From: Tetradesmus obliquus
Taxonomy: Eukaryota > Chlorophyta > Chlorophyceae > Sphaeropleales > Scenedesmaceae
DNA length: 64,000 nt
Assembly (NCBI GenBank): GCA_030272155.1
Contig: CP126192.1
Coordinates: forward strand, 7,598,501 to 7,662,500
Direction of reading: 5' to 3'
Every line of letters starts with the position of its first letter. Positions within the stretch are counted from its first letter, which is position 1. The position numbers were made by a program, and so were the translations under genes. Positions 34,255 through 46,256 of this stretch are shown piece by piece. The notes beneath the pieces were generated by a model. That model was not told where the DNA came from. It was given only the letters and a program-made list of their open reading frames with translations, and searched no databases.

Positions 34255-34720
34255 GCAGGGGCTGCTCTTGCCTACGAGCCTGCCCGCAGTGTTGCAGAAA
34301 ACTTGAGGCAGCAGGAGCTGGATCTATCAGCAGCGGCCCAGAGATCATGTCAGGGCTGGAGGAAGGCTGTACGCTGAGCGGCAGCAGCAGCGCAGCATGT
34401 GACGGCAGCACGGATGCAGAGGAGGAGCTGGGCCTGCGTGCAGTGGCGCAGGGAGCATGAGGCAGCAGGAGCTGGGCGTGCCTGTGGGCCGGCCTGCTGT
34501 TTGAGTTCAGTTATCTCTTTCGCAGAGGAGGAGCTCATAGCATAAGCAGAGGAGGAGCTGGGCGTGCCTCCATTGGCACACGAGACACAAGCAGCGCATG
34601 TGCTGGGCCTGCCTATGGGCCTGCTTGCAGTGTGAAAACCGACTTCTCGCTCATGGCATGAGCACAGGACATGCTGGGCCTGCCTGCAGCGGCACAGAAG
34701 ACATGGGCAGCTGGGCTGTT
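34255..34720 (+). repeat. decaying copies of VPS60 last exon
   Basis: Blocks after the stop at 34249 repeat GAGGAGCTGGGCCTGCC(C/T)GCAGT and the AAAACATGAG end near 34265-34310, 34420-34462, 34548-34600 and 34610-34705. Stop-like TGA/ATGAG ends recur. Copies become hard to recognise beyond about 34720. Confidence 0.75.
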
Positions 34721-36977
34721 TGACAGGCAGTGTACGGAGCAGCAGCAAGCGCAATTGCACAATCGTGCAGCATGATGGCAGCAGGCCCTTGCAAGGGCAG
34801 GCGCCTGCGTTGCTGAACTGGCTTGACACTCTGCCAGCTTGCCGCCGCGCACAGCAAGTGCCGCTTGTAATGTTAGCCTGCCAAGGCCTGGCAGCGGGAG
34901 CCAAGTAAGACTTCCAGCGCAGCTGTGCAATTACAAGTGCACCCTCGCGTAGCACCGCAGCTGCTGCAGCTGTCCTTGTCTGCCTTACTAAGGTTGGTAG
35001 CCCGAACGCATGAAATAGCGTAGGTCCGTGGCTTTTGCCTGCTGCTGATGCGCGCCCTTATGCGAATTGGGTGGATATATGAAGCATACACTGTAGAGAG
35101 TGCAAATGTTACAGCTGAGCAACTCCACCCAACTATGCAAGACCAGTCCGGCAACAACTTGGCTGCTCAGATGGCATGCCCGGCATGCACACACCACCAA
35201 CGTGTGGCACTGCTGCTGTGCAACCAGCTTCACCAGCAGTGGCCCGTGCAGGTGCACTGCAGCGGCTGCTGACGTGAATGCAGCAGGTGATTTGCACAAC
35301 CCATGCACAAAGTGTTGGCAGAATTGCTTCATCACAGGCTGGATCGCGTGTCACCGGCTTTCTACTGCCATCCAATACACACACAGTTGCTGCCAGCTTG
35401 CATGTCCGCCGGAAGCAATGCCGCTTTCAGGGCTTGGCTGCTCGCCGCATGCTTGGTGACAGCATTGTCAGCTACTGACCTACTGTATAGGAAGGTTTCA
35501 ACTAGGCAGGTAAGTACGAAGAGCACGCGCACAGAAGTGAGTACTGCAAGGTGCAGCAACCTCTCCGGCCCCAAGGTGATGGTGTCACACAATCTCAAAC
35601 TAGGAAAGCTCCAGGCTAGAGAGCCATTATAATTAGCTCTTATCCAGCATGTGCCCAGCTGAGCCCAGGAAAGAGAACACCCAGCTAAGTCACCACACCA
35701 TAAGTAACACCAGCGGTGCAGCGGCAGCACACACAGATACCACTACAGCACCAGCTGCTGGGTATCGGTACAGCTGCCACAAATAATTACCAGCTGGGAA
35801 AGAGCAACGGAAGAACCACAAGTCATGTCCGTATTGTAGCAGAGTGCAGAAAGCCACGCACACACAGCATGCCAGCTGACTGCGGATCGCTATGCTTCCA
35901 GCCACACAAACCTTGCAGCCACACAGGCAACTGCTGTGTGTTGAATTTCTGCAGCATACATGGCCCATTACAGCAGCTGGCGAATGCATGGGAGCAGCAT
36001 GCCACATGTCAACCCTACCGAGTGCAGCTACACAGCACACTCGTCGTGCCTCATGTTGCACATGCCATCATGCATGCTTGCAAGGGATATGCCAGAATTT
36101 TTGCTGCTGTCCTGTCTGCTGCTGTCCTGCCCAACAATGTGCCTATCTGCTACGCACGTCAGCATGCACTCACACAGCAAGTAAGCCACTACTCGCATGT
36201 CAGAAACATTCTAGTGTCGGCACACTAGAACAGTCTCCACAGTCTCCCCAATGCTCCTGAAGCAACAGGAAACTGCTGATAAATGCCGGACAATCCAAAT
36301 CATGCTGGCAGCACCAGAAAAGACACAGCACTTCACAGCTGTGACAGCGCGTCGGTCAGAGTGTGCTGCAAGGTGCAGCAATGCCTCCTCTGCTGCAACA
36401 TGCACCTACTGCAGTGTGACAACCAGCCGTCTGCGCAGAATGCGCATTGCGAGGCCTCCCTAAAAGTTTCAACACATGCGTTAAACGCACACAACCTCGC
36501 CCAACCACCCACTCCAGCACAGCACGCACAGCGGCGCAACGCTCTGAGAGTTGTTGCTGTGGCTACATTACTACAGGCACAACTGCCCAAATCAATCAGT
36601 TGTTGCGGCAACTAGTGCTTCCTAGCAAGCTGCAACTCCTGCAGGCGCACAAATCAATGAGCGAGGCGTGCAACATTGTGCAGCATGGTGCAACATGGTG
36701 TGCCGCATCAAGTAGGTCAAGTCCAGCATGTGTGCAACTAGTGCAACTAGCAAAACTGCCAAAGAAAACTGCTGAAGACTACGTGCCAGCATGCATGCCT
36801 TGCAGACCACGCAAAAGTGTGGCACCTGAAATGCAAGCAAACCCTGCATGCACTAGCGCCCCACGCCACAACTCCGGGGCCTACTACAACATTTCAGCTT
36901 CATTCTCGGCCAGCACAAGCACTGCACACACATTCAAGTCCTGTCATCTGGTCAACCTGTCACTTGTCACATCATTG
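34721..36977. other. convergent spacer, no recognised gene
   Basis: This is a 2.2-kb region between the VPS60 terminal copies (+) and the stop of the long - gene. Frames are short on both strands and none resembles a known family. It should contain both 3' UTRs. A TGTAA motif near 34867 on + is a candidate poly(A) signal for VPS60. Near 36966-37000 there is a three-fold 11-bp repeat (TCACATCATTG). Confidence 0.5.
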
Positions 36978-39900
36978 TCACATCATTGTCACATCATTGC
37001 CCTGCAGCTCCCGCACAGCATGCTGCACATGCGGGCTGCGTGCATCAACACCAGGCAGGGAAGCCAGCAGCTGTGACACATACACACCATTACGCAGCAG
37101 CACCCCTGCTGACAGCTTCCTTCCATACTCGCTTCCAACAACGTCACAGTCAACGCGAACTGATGCATCTGCTGCTGCTGCTGCTGCTGCTGCTGCCAAA
37201 TCTGAAGCCCGTGTGCTGTCCACAAATCCTGCTGTTGGTGCATCCCAGGTGTCTGCTGCGCCTGCGCAGGCAGCTGCCGCTCTTCCAAGTTGCACCGGCT
37301 GCTGCAGCAGCGCCTGGCGCTGTTGCTGCTGGCGTTGCACGTGCAGCGCTGCTGCAGGTGTCCCATCCTGCAGCTGCTGCTGCCAGCTGCGAGCAGGTGA
37401 CAGCTGCACACCGACTTCCTCAACTGCCGCTGCAGGAGCTGCCCAGCGCTCATCATCTGCTGCTGCCGCTGCATCACTGCTGCAGCCTCCCAAACCCTCG
37501 ACACCCACTGCCTGCATGCCCTCTGCTGCCGCTGCTTCTGCAGCTGGCAGCACAGGTGACGTTGGTGCGCACGTGCAGCAGCAGCAGTCTGCTGCTACAG
37601 GGCTGCCTGCAGTGTACCTGTGACTGCCGGGGCTCAGCAGCCTTACGCTGCTGCCGCCGGGCCTGCTGCTGCTGCTGCTAGCATATGGCTCAGCATTGTC
37701 CTGCTGCTGCTGCTGCTGCTGCTGCGCAGCCGTACGCATGATGACGCTGCTAGATGCTGCTGCTGAGGCGGGCGCTGCTGTTGCGACTTCTGCCCTGCTG
37801 CTGGCCAACACCTGGAAGCTACTGCCACATGCTGCAGGAGCAGCATCACAACATTCACTGCTGCTGGCAGCAGCGCAACCATAGCCGCTGCTGTGCTGCT
37901 GTGTATCCAAGCAGTCCTGGTCCATCCTACTCGATTCGTCAGCTGCTGCAGGCCCTCTCAAGGCAGTTACGCCTTGCAGCTGCTGATAGCTGCTGTCAAA
38001 CCCCAGCACCTCAGCCGCACTGCTAGCCTGTGGGCTACGCTCCCCGGCTGCTCTTGGCAGAAACCGCTCCAGCCGTGACGCCAGGTCACCTAGCTGCTGC
38101 AGCTGCAGGCCTTGCTCCTCGCCTGCTCCTGCACTCCTGTCAGAACTGCCTGCAAGGTGCTGCCTGTGCCTGGCACCTACTGCAGTACTGCCATATCTTC
38201 CACCACCGCTGCCCCTGCTGCTGCTTCTCCTGCTGCCGCCCTGTGGTGGGCTCCCTGCAAACGGCCCAGCAGCTGTCACCGACACCGCATTGTGTGGTGT
38301 CATGATGCTCACCAGGCCGTGTCCAATGTTGCCGTTGCCGCTGCTGCTGCTGCTGTCCCGAGCGAACTCGGCAGCGTCGCGCAGGTGCGTCGGCAGCTCA
38401 TACGAAAAGCGCCACGAGTGTTGGTCCAACCACTCGTGAACATCACTCCGCGGCCCTACATCCTCCACCTCGCACGCAGCTGCAGCAGCCTCATCGGCTG
38501 CTGCTGCTGCGCTTGCTGCTGCGTCAGCGCGGCGCACTGCGTGCACCGCTGCTGCCGCTGCCGCTAACGCGGGTGGGACCAGGGGTGTAGGGCATGTGGG
38601 GGAGGACCGCAATCCTCCCTCACCGCGGTGCTGCTGCTGGATCAACGCACTGTGGTGCGACGGCGATAATGGGCTCTCGCCGTGCGGCCCCAGCCGCGTG
38701 TCATGCAGCTGCAGCTGCTGCCGCAGCAGCTGCGGTAGGTGCTCCGGCTGCTGCTGCTGCTGTTGCCAGGGGCGGCGCGCCAGCGGCTGCGGCGGCACAG
38801 ATGCTGAAGCGCCATCCAGGCTAATGGCTGGTTCGCTGGCAGCCTCATCTACCTCGCGCTGCGCTAAAGCAACCGGCTGCACATCCTGCTGCTGCTGCTC
38901 TGTATAGTCCTGCAGCTGTTGCTGCTGCTGCGCCGCGGCAAGCGATGCTGCAACACCAAGTGTGGGTGAGGGTGATGCAGCACTCAGGCGTGAGCCAGCA
39001 GGCGACATGAAGCTTGTGCGTGCCGAACCCGGCTGCTGCAGCGCTGCGCTGCTGCTCAGGTCTGCGCTGGGACTGCTGCCGGCACTCACACCTGCAGGCG
39101 CGAGGCTCACGCCAGGCCCAAACAGGGGTGGCGGCAGCGCAGTGGGCGTGCCATGCGCTGAAGCGCTGCCAGGCTGCAACGCATAAGCCATACCTCTGCC
39201 TGGCCGCGGGCTTAGCACCATGCTGAGTGGCGAGCGCGGCGTGCGAGGGCTTGGCACAACGCTACCAGCCAGCAGTGCTGCTGCAGGGCCGTGCGATGGC
39301 GGCGGAACAATGGGTGAGGCAGTCATGCTGCTGCTACGGCTGCTGCTGGGCGGCGCGTAGGACGCCGTGCTGCTGCTGCCAGCTGCGGCGCCCATTGCTG
39401 CTGCCACGTTGTAGCGTGAGGCAGCAGGCGTGACTGGCAGGCTGCGCGTGGGCCGATCCAAGATGCTGCCGCTGCTGCCGTTGCAGATGCTGCCAGCAGC
39501 TGAGGGAGAGGCTGCAGAGCCGGCTGGCGGCGTGCCGCGCGCATTGCGCACACTGCTGGTCAGTAGCTGCTGCAGGTGCTCTGCGGTGCTGTTGAAGCTT
39601 GGTGCTACACCTTCCCCTTCAGCAGTGCCTGAGGGAGTGCTGCCTCCACTGCCTGGCAGGGGGCCGACGCACCGTGCGCGCGTTTCGCCAGTGAACACCA
39701 AGCTGGGTGGGCCGCTGCTGGGAGTGCTCAGAGACATCATGGGCCTCGGGCTGAGCATCTGGTTCATGAGCGCAGTCCTGCGCAGGTCCCCATGGTCCCT
39801 GCTGCTCCGCAGGCCGCCGCTGCGCAGCACGGCGTTCACAACCGGGCTGCTGCTGGCGCTGTTGCTGCCGCCAGTGCCGCCATCATTGCTCACGCCATCG

Positions 39901-41063
39901 ATCACATCTAGATCCAGGTCATCAACCAGCACTGGAGGTCCACTGTATGGCCTGGCCATTGCATTGGGGCTTAAAAAGCCGCTAGGGGTTACGCAGCCGC
40001 CGCCCAAGGGGCTCGCCGGCGGCTGGATCTGCAGTGCTGCAGGGCGGTTCTGCAGGCCAGACGGCGGCCGGCTTGCTGATGCATGGCCGGCGCTGCCAGG
40101 CTGCTGCTGCGGGGAGCCGCTGCCGTGGCCTTGGCTGAACCTGCTGCTGCTGCTGGTGAGGCCGGTGGTGCGTGGCGGGGTGTCGCAGCCCACCAGTAGC
40201 GGAGTGGGCCGCGGTGCGCGCACGCCAGTGGAGGCGCTGCCAGGGTGCTGCTGTGCTGCTGCTGCTGCTGTTGCACTGTCTGCTGCTGCAGTCTGCTCGA
40301 GTGTGGCGGCGCTAGCTGCTGGTGAGGGCAGCTGTACATGCTGCAGGATGCTTGGGCCGGCAGTCTGGTCCCTTGCGTCTGCTGCGAACACATTGCTGGT
40401 CTCTTGGTCGTCTTGAGTGGGGCTGGGGAGCATAGCCAGCCACCCCCTGGGGCGCTGCTGGCTGGGGCTCACGGTGCTGGTGCTGGTCTCCTGCACAGCC
40501 TGCTGCTGCTGCTGCTGCCGAGGGAATGCTGCCACTGCTGCTGCATCTGGGAGCTCCTGCAAGCCAGGCGCTGCCACTGCTCCCTGATCAGGTGCTGTGG
40601 CAGCGCCTGCTGGTGCTGGTGCTGCTGACGCTGCGCGCTTGCAGGGCGACTTTGTACGCCCTGCAGCAACAGGGAGCAGCCTGTCCCTGGTGGAAGTGCG
40701 CACGCTGCTGCCGCTGCTGCTGGCATCGACATCAGCTGCTGCTGCCTGGGCATCAGCCTGGTCCTGAAGACAGCAAACAACAGCAGCAGCGGCAAGCGAA
40801 AGGCACACGGGCAGCGAGGGGTGTGGTTAAGGAAAGTTTGTGGGATACCACACACTATGCACCATACAGCGGCATGCATGCAGGTCCCGTGACACATACA
40901 CTTGATCGCACAGGAACTGAAAGAGCGTCGAGAGCAGAAGGGATGCTGTGCACACCTTGTGGTCTTGTGCATCCACCCTCATGCTGGACCTTGCTTCATG
41001 CTGCTGGCGCTTGCTGCTGTCAGCTTCTCCATGCACCTGGCCGTCCCCGCTTGCCTGCGTCAT
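36978..41063 (-). CDS. large low-complexity Ser/Ala/Gln-rich protein (about 1297 aa)
   Basis: Two exons, 41063-40956 and 40763-36978 (phase 0), give 1297 residues from MTQASGDGQVHGEADSSKRQ to QGNDVTMM. An alternative first exon ending at 41244 (MVNIYT, donor GTGAGC) could join an acceptor at about 41056 instead. The long exon stays open for 1261 codons although CAG repeats occur in every frame, which argues for coding. Most of the chain is disordered Ser/Pro/Ala/Gln/Gly-rich sequence with poly-Gln, poly-Ala and poly-Ser runs. Short ordered-looking islands include DVHEWLDQHSWRFSYELPTH, VLVDDLDLDVIDGVS and GRKLSAGVLLRNGVYVSQLL. I recognise no domain; a regulatory or scaffold role would be a guess. 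The strand opposite carries an antisense 328-codon frame. Confidence 0.62.
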
Positions 41064-41573
41064 GAAAATCAAGCCAGCAAATGAAACGGTTCATTATCAC
41101 GTGCATAGCAACAGCCCGGGATCAAGCTGGTTGAACACGTCTACTGTAAGCCCTCGCCAACAGAGCCTTGCGGGGCTGCACGCGCCCAGTCCTCGTCAAA
41201 AAGATTATTGGTAGGCATCGTATGCCCTTTACCAGCGGCTCACCGTGTAAATGTTCACCATGCGCTGGCCTCAAAAGGCCTTTGCTTGGCCCCTCCTCAG
41301 GCTGGTGGCACAGCAAGGCCACCAGCCCGTTAGGAGCGGTACTAGGGGCTGAAGCCCACTTCGCTACAATACGTAGCTACACGGTTGCGGTGCTGCCTAC
41401 TCCATTTGTATGTGCCGCGCTGCTCGCAGGCCAAACGCCCGCGCTTGAACAAAAAGCCGAACAATCAATTTCTGCCAGATCTCAGCTGCACTGTTGACGT
41501 TGCCACGGATGTGGCCCGAGCTTTCCCGCTCTTGTATGCTTTGACTCGGAGCGCTACGTGTGCACGCCTCGCC

Positions 41574-41580
41574 CTTTATA
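41574..41580 (-). promoter_or_regulatory. TATA box candidate for the large - gene
   Basis: Read on -, the sequence is TATAAAG, about 510 nt upstream of the ATG at 41063 and about 310 nt upstream of the alternative ATG at 41261. The distance favours a 5' exon between the two, such as the one encoding MVNIYT. Confidence 0.35.
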
Positions 41581-42529
41581 CCGCAGCAAAGAGATCAGAA
41601 ACACTGCACGAGAGCCAGCATAGCTAAAAGCAAGAGTGGTGAGGAGCCAGCAGGACCTGAGACGCATGTGTTAGTGACGACTTACGGTTCCGTTGATGCA
41701 TTAGACTCACTCATCGCACACAACTTCTCCATTGAATGTAGGGTGTAAGGGAGCACCTCACGCCCTGACACGTCCTTGACTGCATACCTCGGTAGTCACC
41801 ACCGAGCACTCTGTCGTCCTGTCCTTGAAGTGCTGTCGATTGCTTTTCAGACAACACACTATGCAAAGTTTAGGCGGATTAGTACAGCGAGTTGCCTCGC
41901 CTGGCGGTTGCTGCATACACAAACAGCTAGGCTGGGGTCCTGCAGCAGCAGCAGCAGCTCAACACCGGCGGAGTGTACAATTGCACGCTAAACGGCCGCA
42001 GAAGGTTCCAACAGGTGAGAATCAATCGTTGTCCAGCCGCAGGCCACCCATGATGCAGGCACTGTGAACACTGTCCCTGCACAGCCTGTAGTAGCAGCAC
42101 CAGCAGTGCTGACATGGTCTGCGGTGCATGCCAGCATTGGCGGCGCTAAATGCACAGAACACACCATGTGTTTCCATCCACATGCTCCTGCGCATGCGTC
42201 CGAAGCAGCATAATGTTAGTGTTGTTCATTACCCAGGACCCATTGCACTGTCGTTCGCACTTCCTGGTCGCAGGCTGCATACTGCTGCACTGTCTTGAAC
42301 ATCTTAGCATCCGTACGCAGAACCTATGAGCAGTGACTTCCCACCCCCATTGCAATGGCCCTGCACCTGCCACTGCACTGACATCATGTGCGTGGCTTTC
42401 TCTCATTGCCAAGGCTGGCATGCATGTGATGTGCAACGCCAGTGTGATTGTTTGGAAGTATGTTGTATGTGCTATCCCAGTGTGTTTATTTTATCATCAC
42501 ATGGGCTATGAACAGAAGAATATGTTGTG
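41581..42529. other. divergent spacer, no recognised gene
   Basis: Between the promoter region of the large - gene and the tandem array. No family was recognised and frames are short. It may contain the promoter and a transit-peptide exon of the peptide deformylase gene, which could not be found. Confidence 0.4.
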
Positions 42530-43830
42530 TTTGGTGGTGCCTGCACAGCAGCTTTCTCATTGCAGGTGTGTCTGCTACATGGATGCTGTAAGGCCTGTAC
42601 AGGTACACACCTGCGCACGCCCTACAGCAATCATGCAACACACATTTTGCGATGCAGACAGCTGTTGTGCTGGGCCACCAGATTTATTGTAAGAGTAAGC
42701 AAAGTCGGGGTCCGTTGTCTCTGGTGTTGCTTGCACAGCAGCTTTTGTATTAGAAGTGTGTCTGCTCCATGAACACTGTAGAGTGGTCGCACAGGTTCAC
42801 ACCTGTGCAACCCCTATAGCGGTCATGCAACACACACTCTTGCAATGCAGACAGCTGCTGTGCAGGGCCACCAGTATTAGTGTATGGGTAAGCAAAGCCA
42901 TGATATGGTGTTTCTGGTGTTGCCTGCACAGCAGCTGTCTCATTGCAAGAATGCCTGCTTCATGAACAATGTTGAGGTCACGCAGATTCTCATCTGCGCA
43001 ATGCCTACAGCAATCATGCCGCACACACTCTTGCAATACAGACAGCTGCTGTGCAGGGCCACATGCTTCGTTGTTTGCGTTACCGAAGGCATGATATGTT
43101 GTCGCTGGTGTTGCCTGCACAGCAGCTGTCTCATTGGAAGTGTGTCTGCTACATGGATGCTGTAAGGCCTGTACAGGTACACACCTGCACAGTCCCTAAA
43201 GCGGTCATGCTGCACACACTCTTGCAATGCCGACATCTGCTGTGCAGGGCCTCCAGATTCATGGTATGAGGAGTTGCTAACGTCAGGTGTGGTTTCCTGA
43301 TGTTGCCTGCACTGCAGCTGTTGTATTGGAAGTGTGTCTGCTCCATGAACACTGTAGAGTGGTCGCACAGGATCACACCTGTGCAACCTTTACAGCGCTC
43401 ATGCAACACACACTTTTGCGATGCAGACAGCTGCTGTGCAGGGCCTCCAGAATCATTGTATGGGTCACCAAAGTCAGGCTGTGTTGTGTCGCCTGCACAG
43501 CAGCTTTCTCATTGCAAGTGTGTCTGCTACATGAACACTGTAGTGGCTGTCAAGGTAAATACCTTTGCAACCCCTACAGCGATTGTGCGACACACACTCT
43601 TGCAATGCAGACAGCTGCTGTGCTGGGCCACCAGATCTGTTGTCCGAGTTTCCCATGTCAGGCTTGGCTTCCTGGTGTCGCCTGCACAGCAGCCGTCTCA
43701 TTGCAAGTGTGTCTGCTTCATGTACACTTCATGTACACTGTAGTGGTCACACAGATTATCAACTGCGCAATGACTACAGCGATCACGCAAGACACACTCT
43801 TGCAATGCAGGCAGCTGCCATGCAGGCGCT
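42530..43830 (+). repeat. tandem array of seven ~190-bp units
   Basis: A conserved GCACAGCAGC (or GCACTGCAGC) core recurs at 42543, 42733, 42926, 43117, 43309, 43495 and 43684, with spacings of 190, 193, 191, 192, 186 and 189 bp. Each unit also has CTCATTGCA(A/G)GTGTGTCTGCT, a GGT(A/T)CACACCTG-like block, CATGCAACACACACTCTTGC and GCAGACAGCTGCTGTGC. Units differ at many positions. No unit matches a neighbouring exon, unlike the other repeats in this window. Frames up to 222 codons cross it but simply translate the repeat. Confidence 0.9.
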
Positions 43831-43964
43831 GCCAAATCCAACAACGCATTGCTTATTGGCACGGTGACAGAATACGACCGCATCTTTCCCAACAGACCCG
43901 CAACAATCTCTGCGAAATGATGTTGTTCCCTGCTAACTGCCGCCTCTGCTCCTGAAAATTGCGT

Positions 43965-44045
43965 TACCGCTGCTTGGCGCTGCAGTCGAGAAGCTGGAGT
44001 AGCAGGCACGGTTGCAGGTCATAAAGTACCGCATACACCCCTGTG
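43965..44045 (+). repeat. degenerate copy of the first PDF exon found
   Basis: GCGCTGCAGTCGAGAAGCTGGAG followed by a stop and then TTGCAGGTCATAAAGTACCGCA repeats the start of the exon at 44184 (VEKLEWQAPLQVIKY) with substitutions. Confidence 0.8.
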
Positions 44046-44134
44046 TCGCATTGCACCTTCGCCTCCACCCGCATCCGTTTAGCCGCCTTTGTGCCCGACT
44101 GCTGACTGCCGCTTTCGGTCCTGCCAATGGCCGC

Positions 44135-44139
<5 letters not shown>

Positions 44140-44181
<42 letters not shown>

Positions 44182-44183
44182 AG
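44140..44183 (+). repeat. CTG tract ahead of first PDF exon
   Basis: About fourteen CTG units end in CTGCAG directly before the codons for EKLEWQAP. Read through, it encodes poly-Ala; read as intron, it is the typical CTG-plus-acceptor arrangement of this window. Confidence 0.9.
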
Positions 44184-44558
44184 TTGAGAAGCTGGAGTGG
44201 CAAGCGCCGCTGCAGGTCATAAAGTACCCCGACCCTCGGCTGCGAGCACCCAATGCACGCATCGGCGTGTTTGACGACAGCCTGCGGGAGCTGGCCAAGC
44301 AGATGTTTGAGGTCATGTACCAGTGAGTGTGCTCAAAGCACAGCTTTGTCATTAGCATCAGCAGCAGCACCACAGCAGCAGCAGCAATATGAGGCAGGTG
44401 TTTGAGGTCATGTACCAGTGAGTGCCCCAATACACAGCACACAGCACAGAACAAGCACCAGCAGCAGGCAGCAGCCTCAGCATGAGCAGTATGTAGAGGT
44501 CAACAGGAATGAGCAAATGGCACTAGTGAGTGCGCACACAGCACAAAACCACCACCAC

Positions 44559-44590
<32 letters not shown>

Positions 44591-45399
44591 GCATCTTGAG
44601 GCAGATGGTTGAGGTCATTTACCAGTGAGTGCCCGAGTACACAGCACACAGCACATAACAAGCACCACCACCAGCAGCTGCAGTAGCAGCCGCAGCATCA
44701 GCAGCATGCAGAGGTCAACAAGAATCAGCATTTGTTCGAGGTCATGTACCAGCAGCAGCAGCAGCAGCAGCGGCAGCAGCGTTGTGAGGTCACTCACTTG
44801 ACAGTATGCTTGCTTATGGGCAGGGATATCGTTGGGGCTGGCAGCACCCTGTAATGCAGTATTGATCGATGTTGCCACATGGCACATGGCCACATGGCCA
44901 CACGAAAGTCACAAGCTGACCAGCCAACTTGCCAAATGACGTGCAGGGATGACGGCGTGGGGCTGGCAGCGCCGTAAGTAGGTGTCAACGTGCGGCTGAT
45001 GGTCTTCAACGAGACAGCAGAGCAGCTGCAGGATCCACTGACAGTCATTTTGCCTAATGAATGCTTGCAGGGATGATGGCGTGCGGCTGGCAGCGCCGCA
45101 AGTAGGTGCCAATGTGCGGCTGATGGTCATCAACGAGACAGGCCAACTACAGGATTCACTGACTGTTATGTTGCCTACTGAATTGCTTGCAGGGATGACG
45201 GCGTGGGGCTGGCAGCGCCCCAAGTAGGTGTCAATGTGCGGCTGATGGTGTTCAACGAAACAGCGACGCCGGGCTCGCCAGAAGAAACCGTGCTGGTCAA
45301 CCCTGTCATTATCGAGAAGGGGCGAGCCACAGATGTGGACGTGGAGGGCTGCCTGTCATTCCCCAAGATATACGCTGACGTGGAGGTGAGCGCATTTCA

Positions 45400-45459
<60 letters not shown>

Positions 45460-46048
45460 GTGGTGGTTGGGAGAGCGCTGTGGTGCAGGTTTATGAGCTG
45501 CCCAGTCAATACACGTATTGCCAGTCCCGCAGACATAGGTGTGTAGGGCTGCTTGTCATTCTCCAAGATCTCCGCTGATGTGGAGGTGAGCAAATTGCAT
45601 TGCTGCTGCTGCTGGTTGTTGTTGAAAAGGTCAAGTTTCCAGCGTATGACCTGTCCTGCCTGTTGAGTAAAAACACTCGGTGAGAAGCTGCCTGTTCAGG
45701 TTTGATGCCAGCTGATTAGGGGCTCGTTAACAGCCAGCGCCTTGCGCCCAGATGCTCGACAGCTTGCTCAATTGCCAAACCTGTTGTTCATGGTTTGCAT
45801 GCTGATCCAGCTGCTGCTGCTGCTGCTGCTGCCACAGCGGGCCACCAAGATCGAGGTGCAGTACCAGGACCTGGACGGCACCAAGCAGCAAATGCAGCTG
45901 CGGGACTTTGTGGCGCGCGTGTTCCAGCACGAATACGACCACCTGCAGGTGAGGGCTCAGCATATGTTTGGGGCTTTAGCTGCAGCAGCAATGTCCAGCA
46001 CGAGTACGACCACCTGCAGGTGAGGTGGCAGCAGATGTTATGCGGCTT

Positions 46049-46085
<37 letters not shown>

Positions 46086-46218
46086 GTCCAGCACGAATAC
46101 GACCACCTGCAGGTGAGGGTGCAGTAGATGTTATGCGGCTGTAGCAGCAGCAGCAGCAGCAGTGTCCAGCACGAGTACGACCACCTGCAGGTGAGGGCTC
46201 AGCAAGTGTTGGCAGCTC

Positions 46219-46256
<38 letters not shown>

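Noticed and set aside
39430..40416. 328-codon frame on +
   Set aside because: It is antisense to the long Ser/Ala/Gln-rich exon and mirrors its GC and triplet pattern; it has no start context or splice partner.
42530..43830. CRISPR-like array
   Set aside because: Units are ~190 bp, diverged along their whole length, with no short identical repeats separated by unique spacers, and the genome is eukaryotic.
43287..43955. 222-codon frame on +
   Set aside because: It simply translates three units of the ~190-bp array; other units break the frame.
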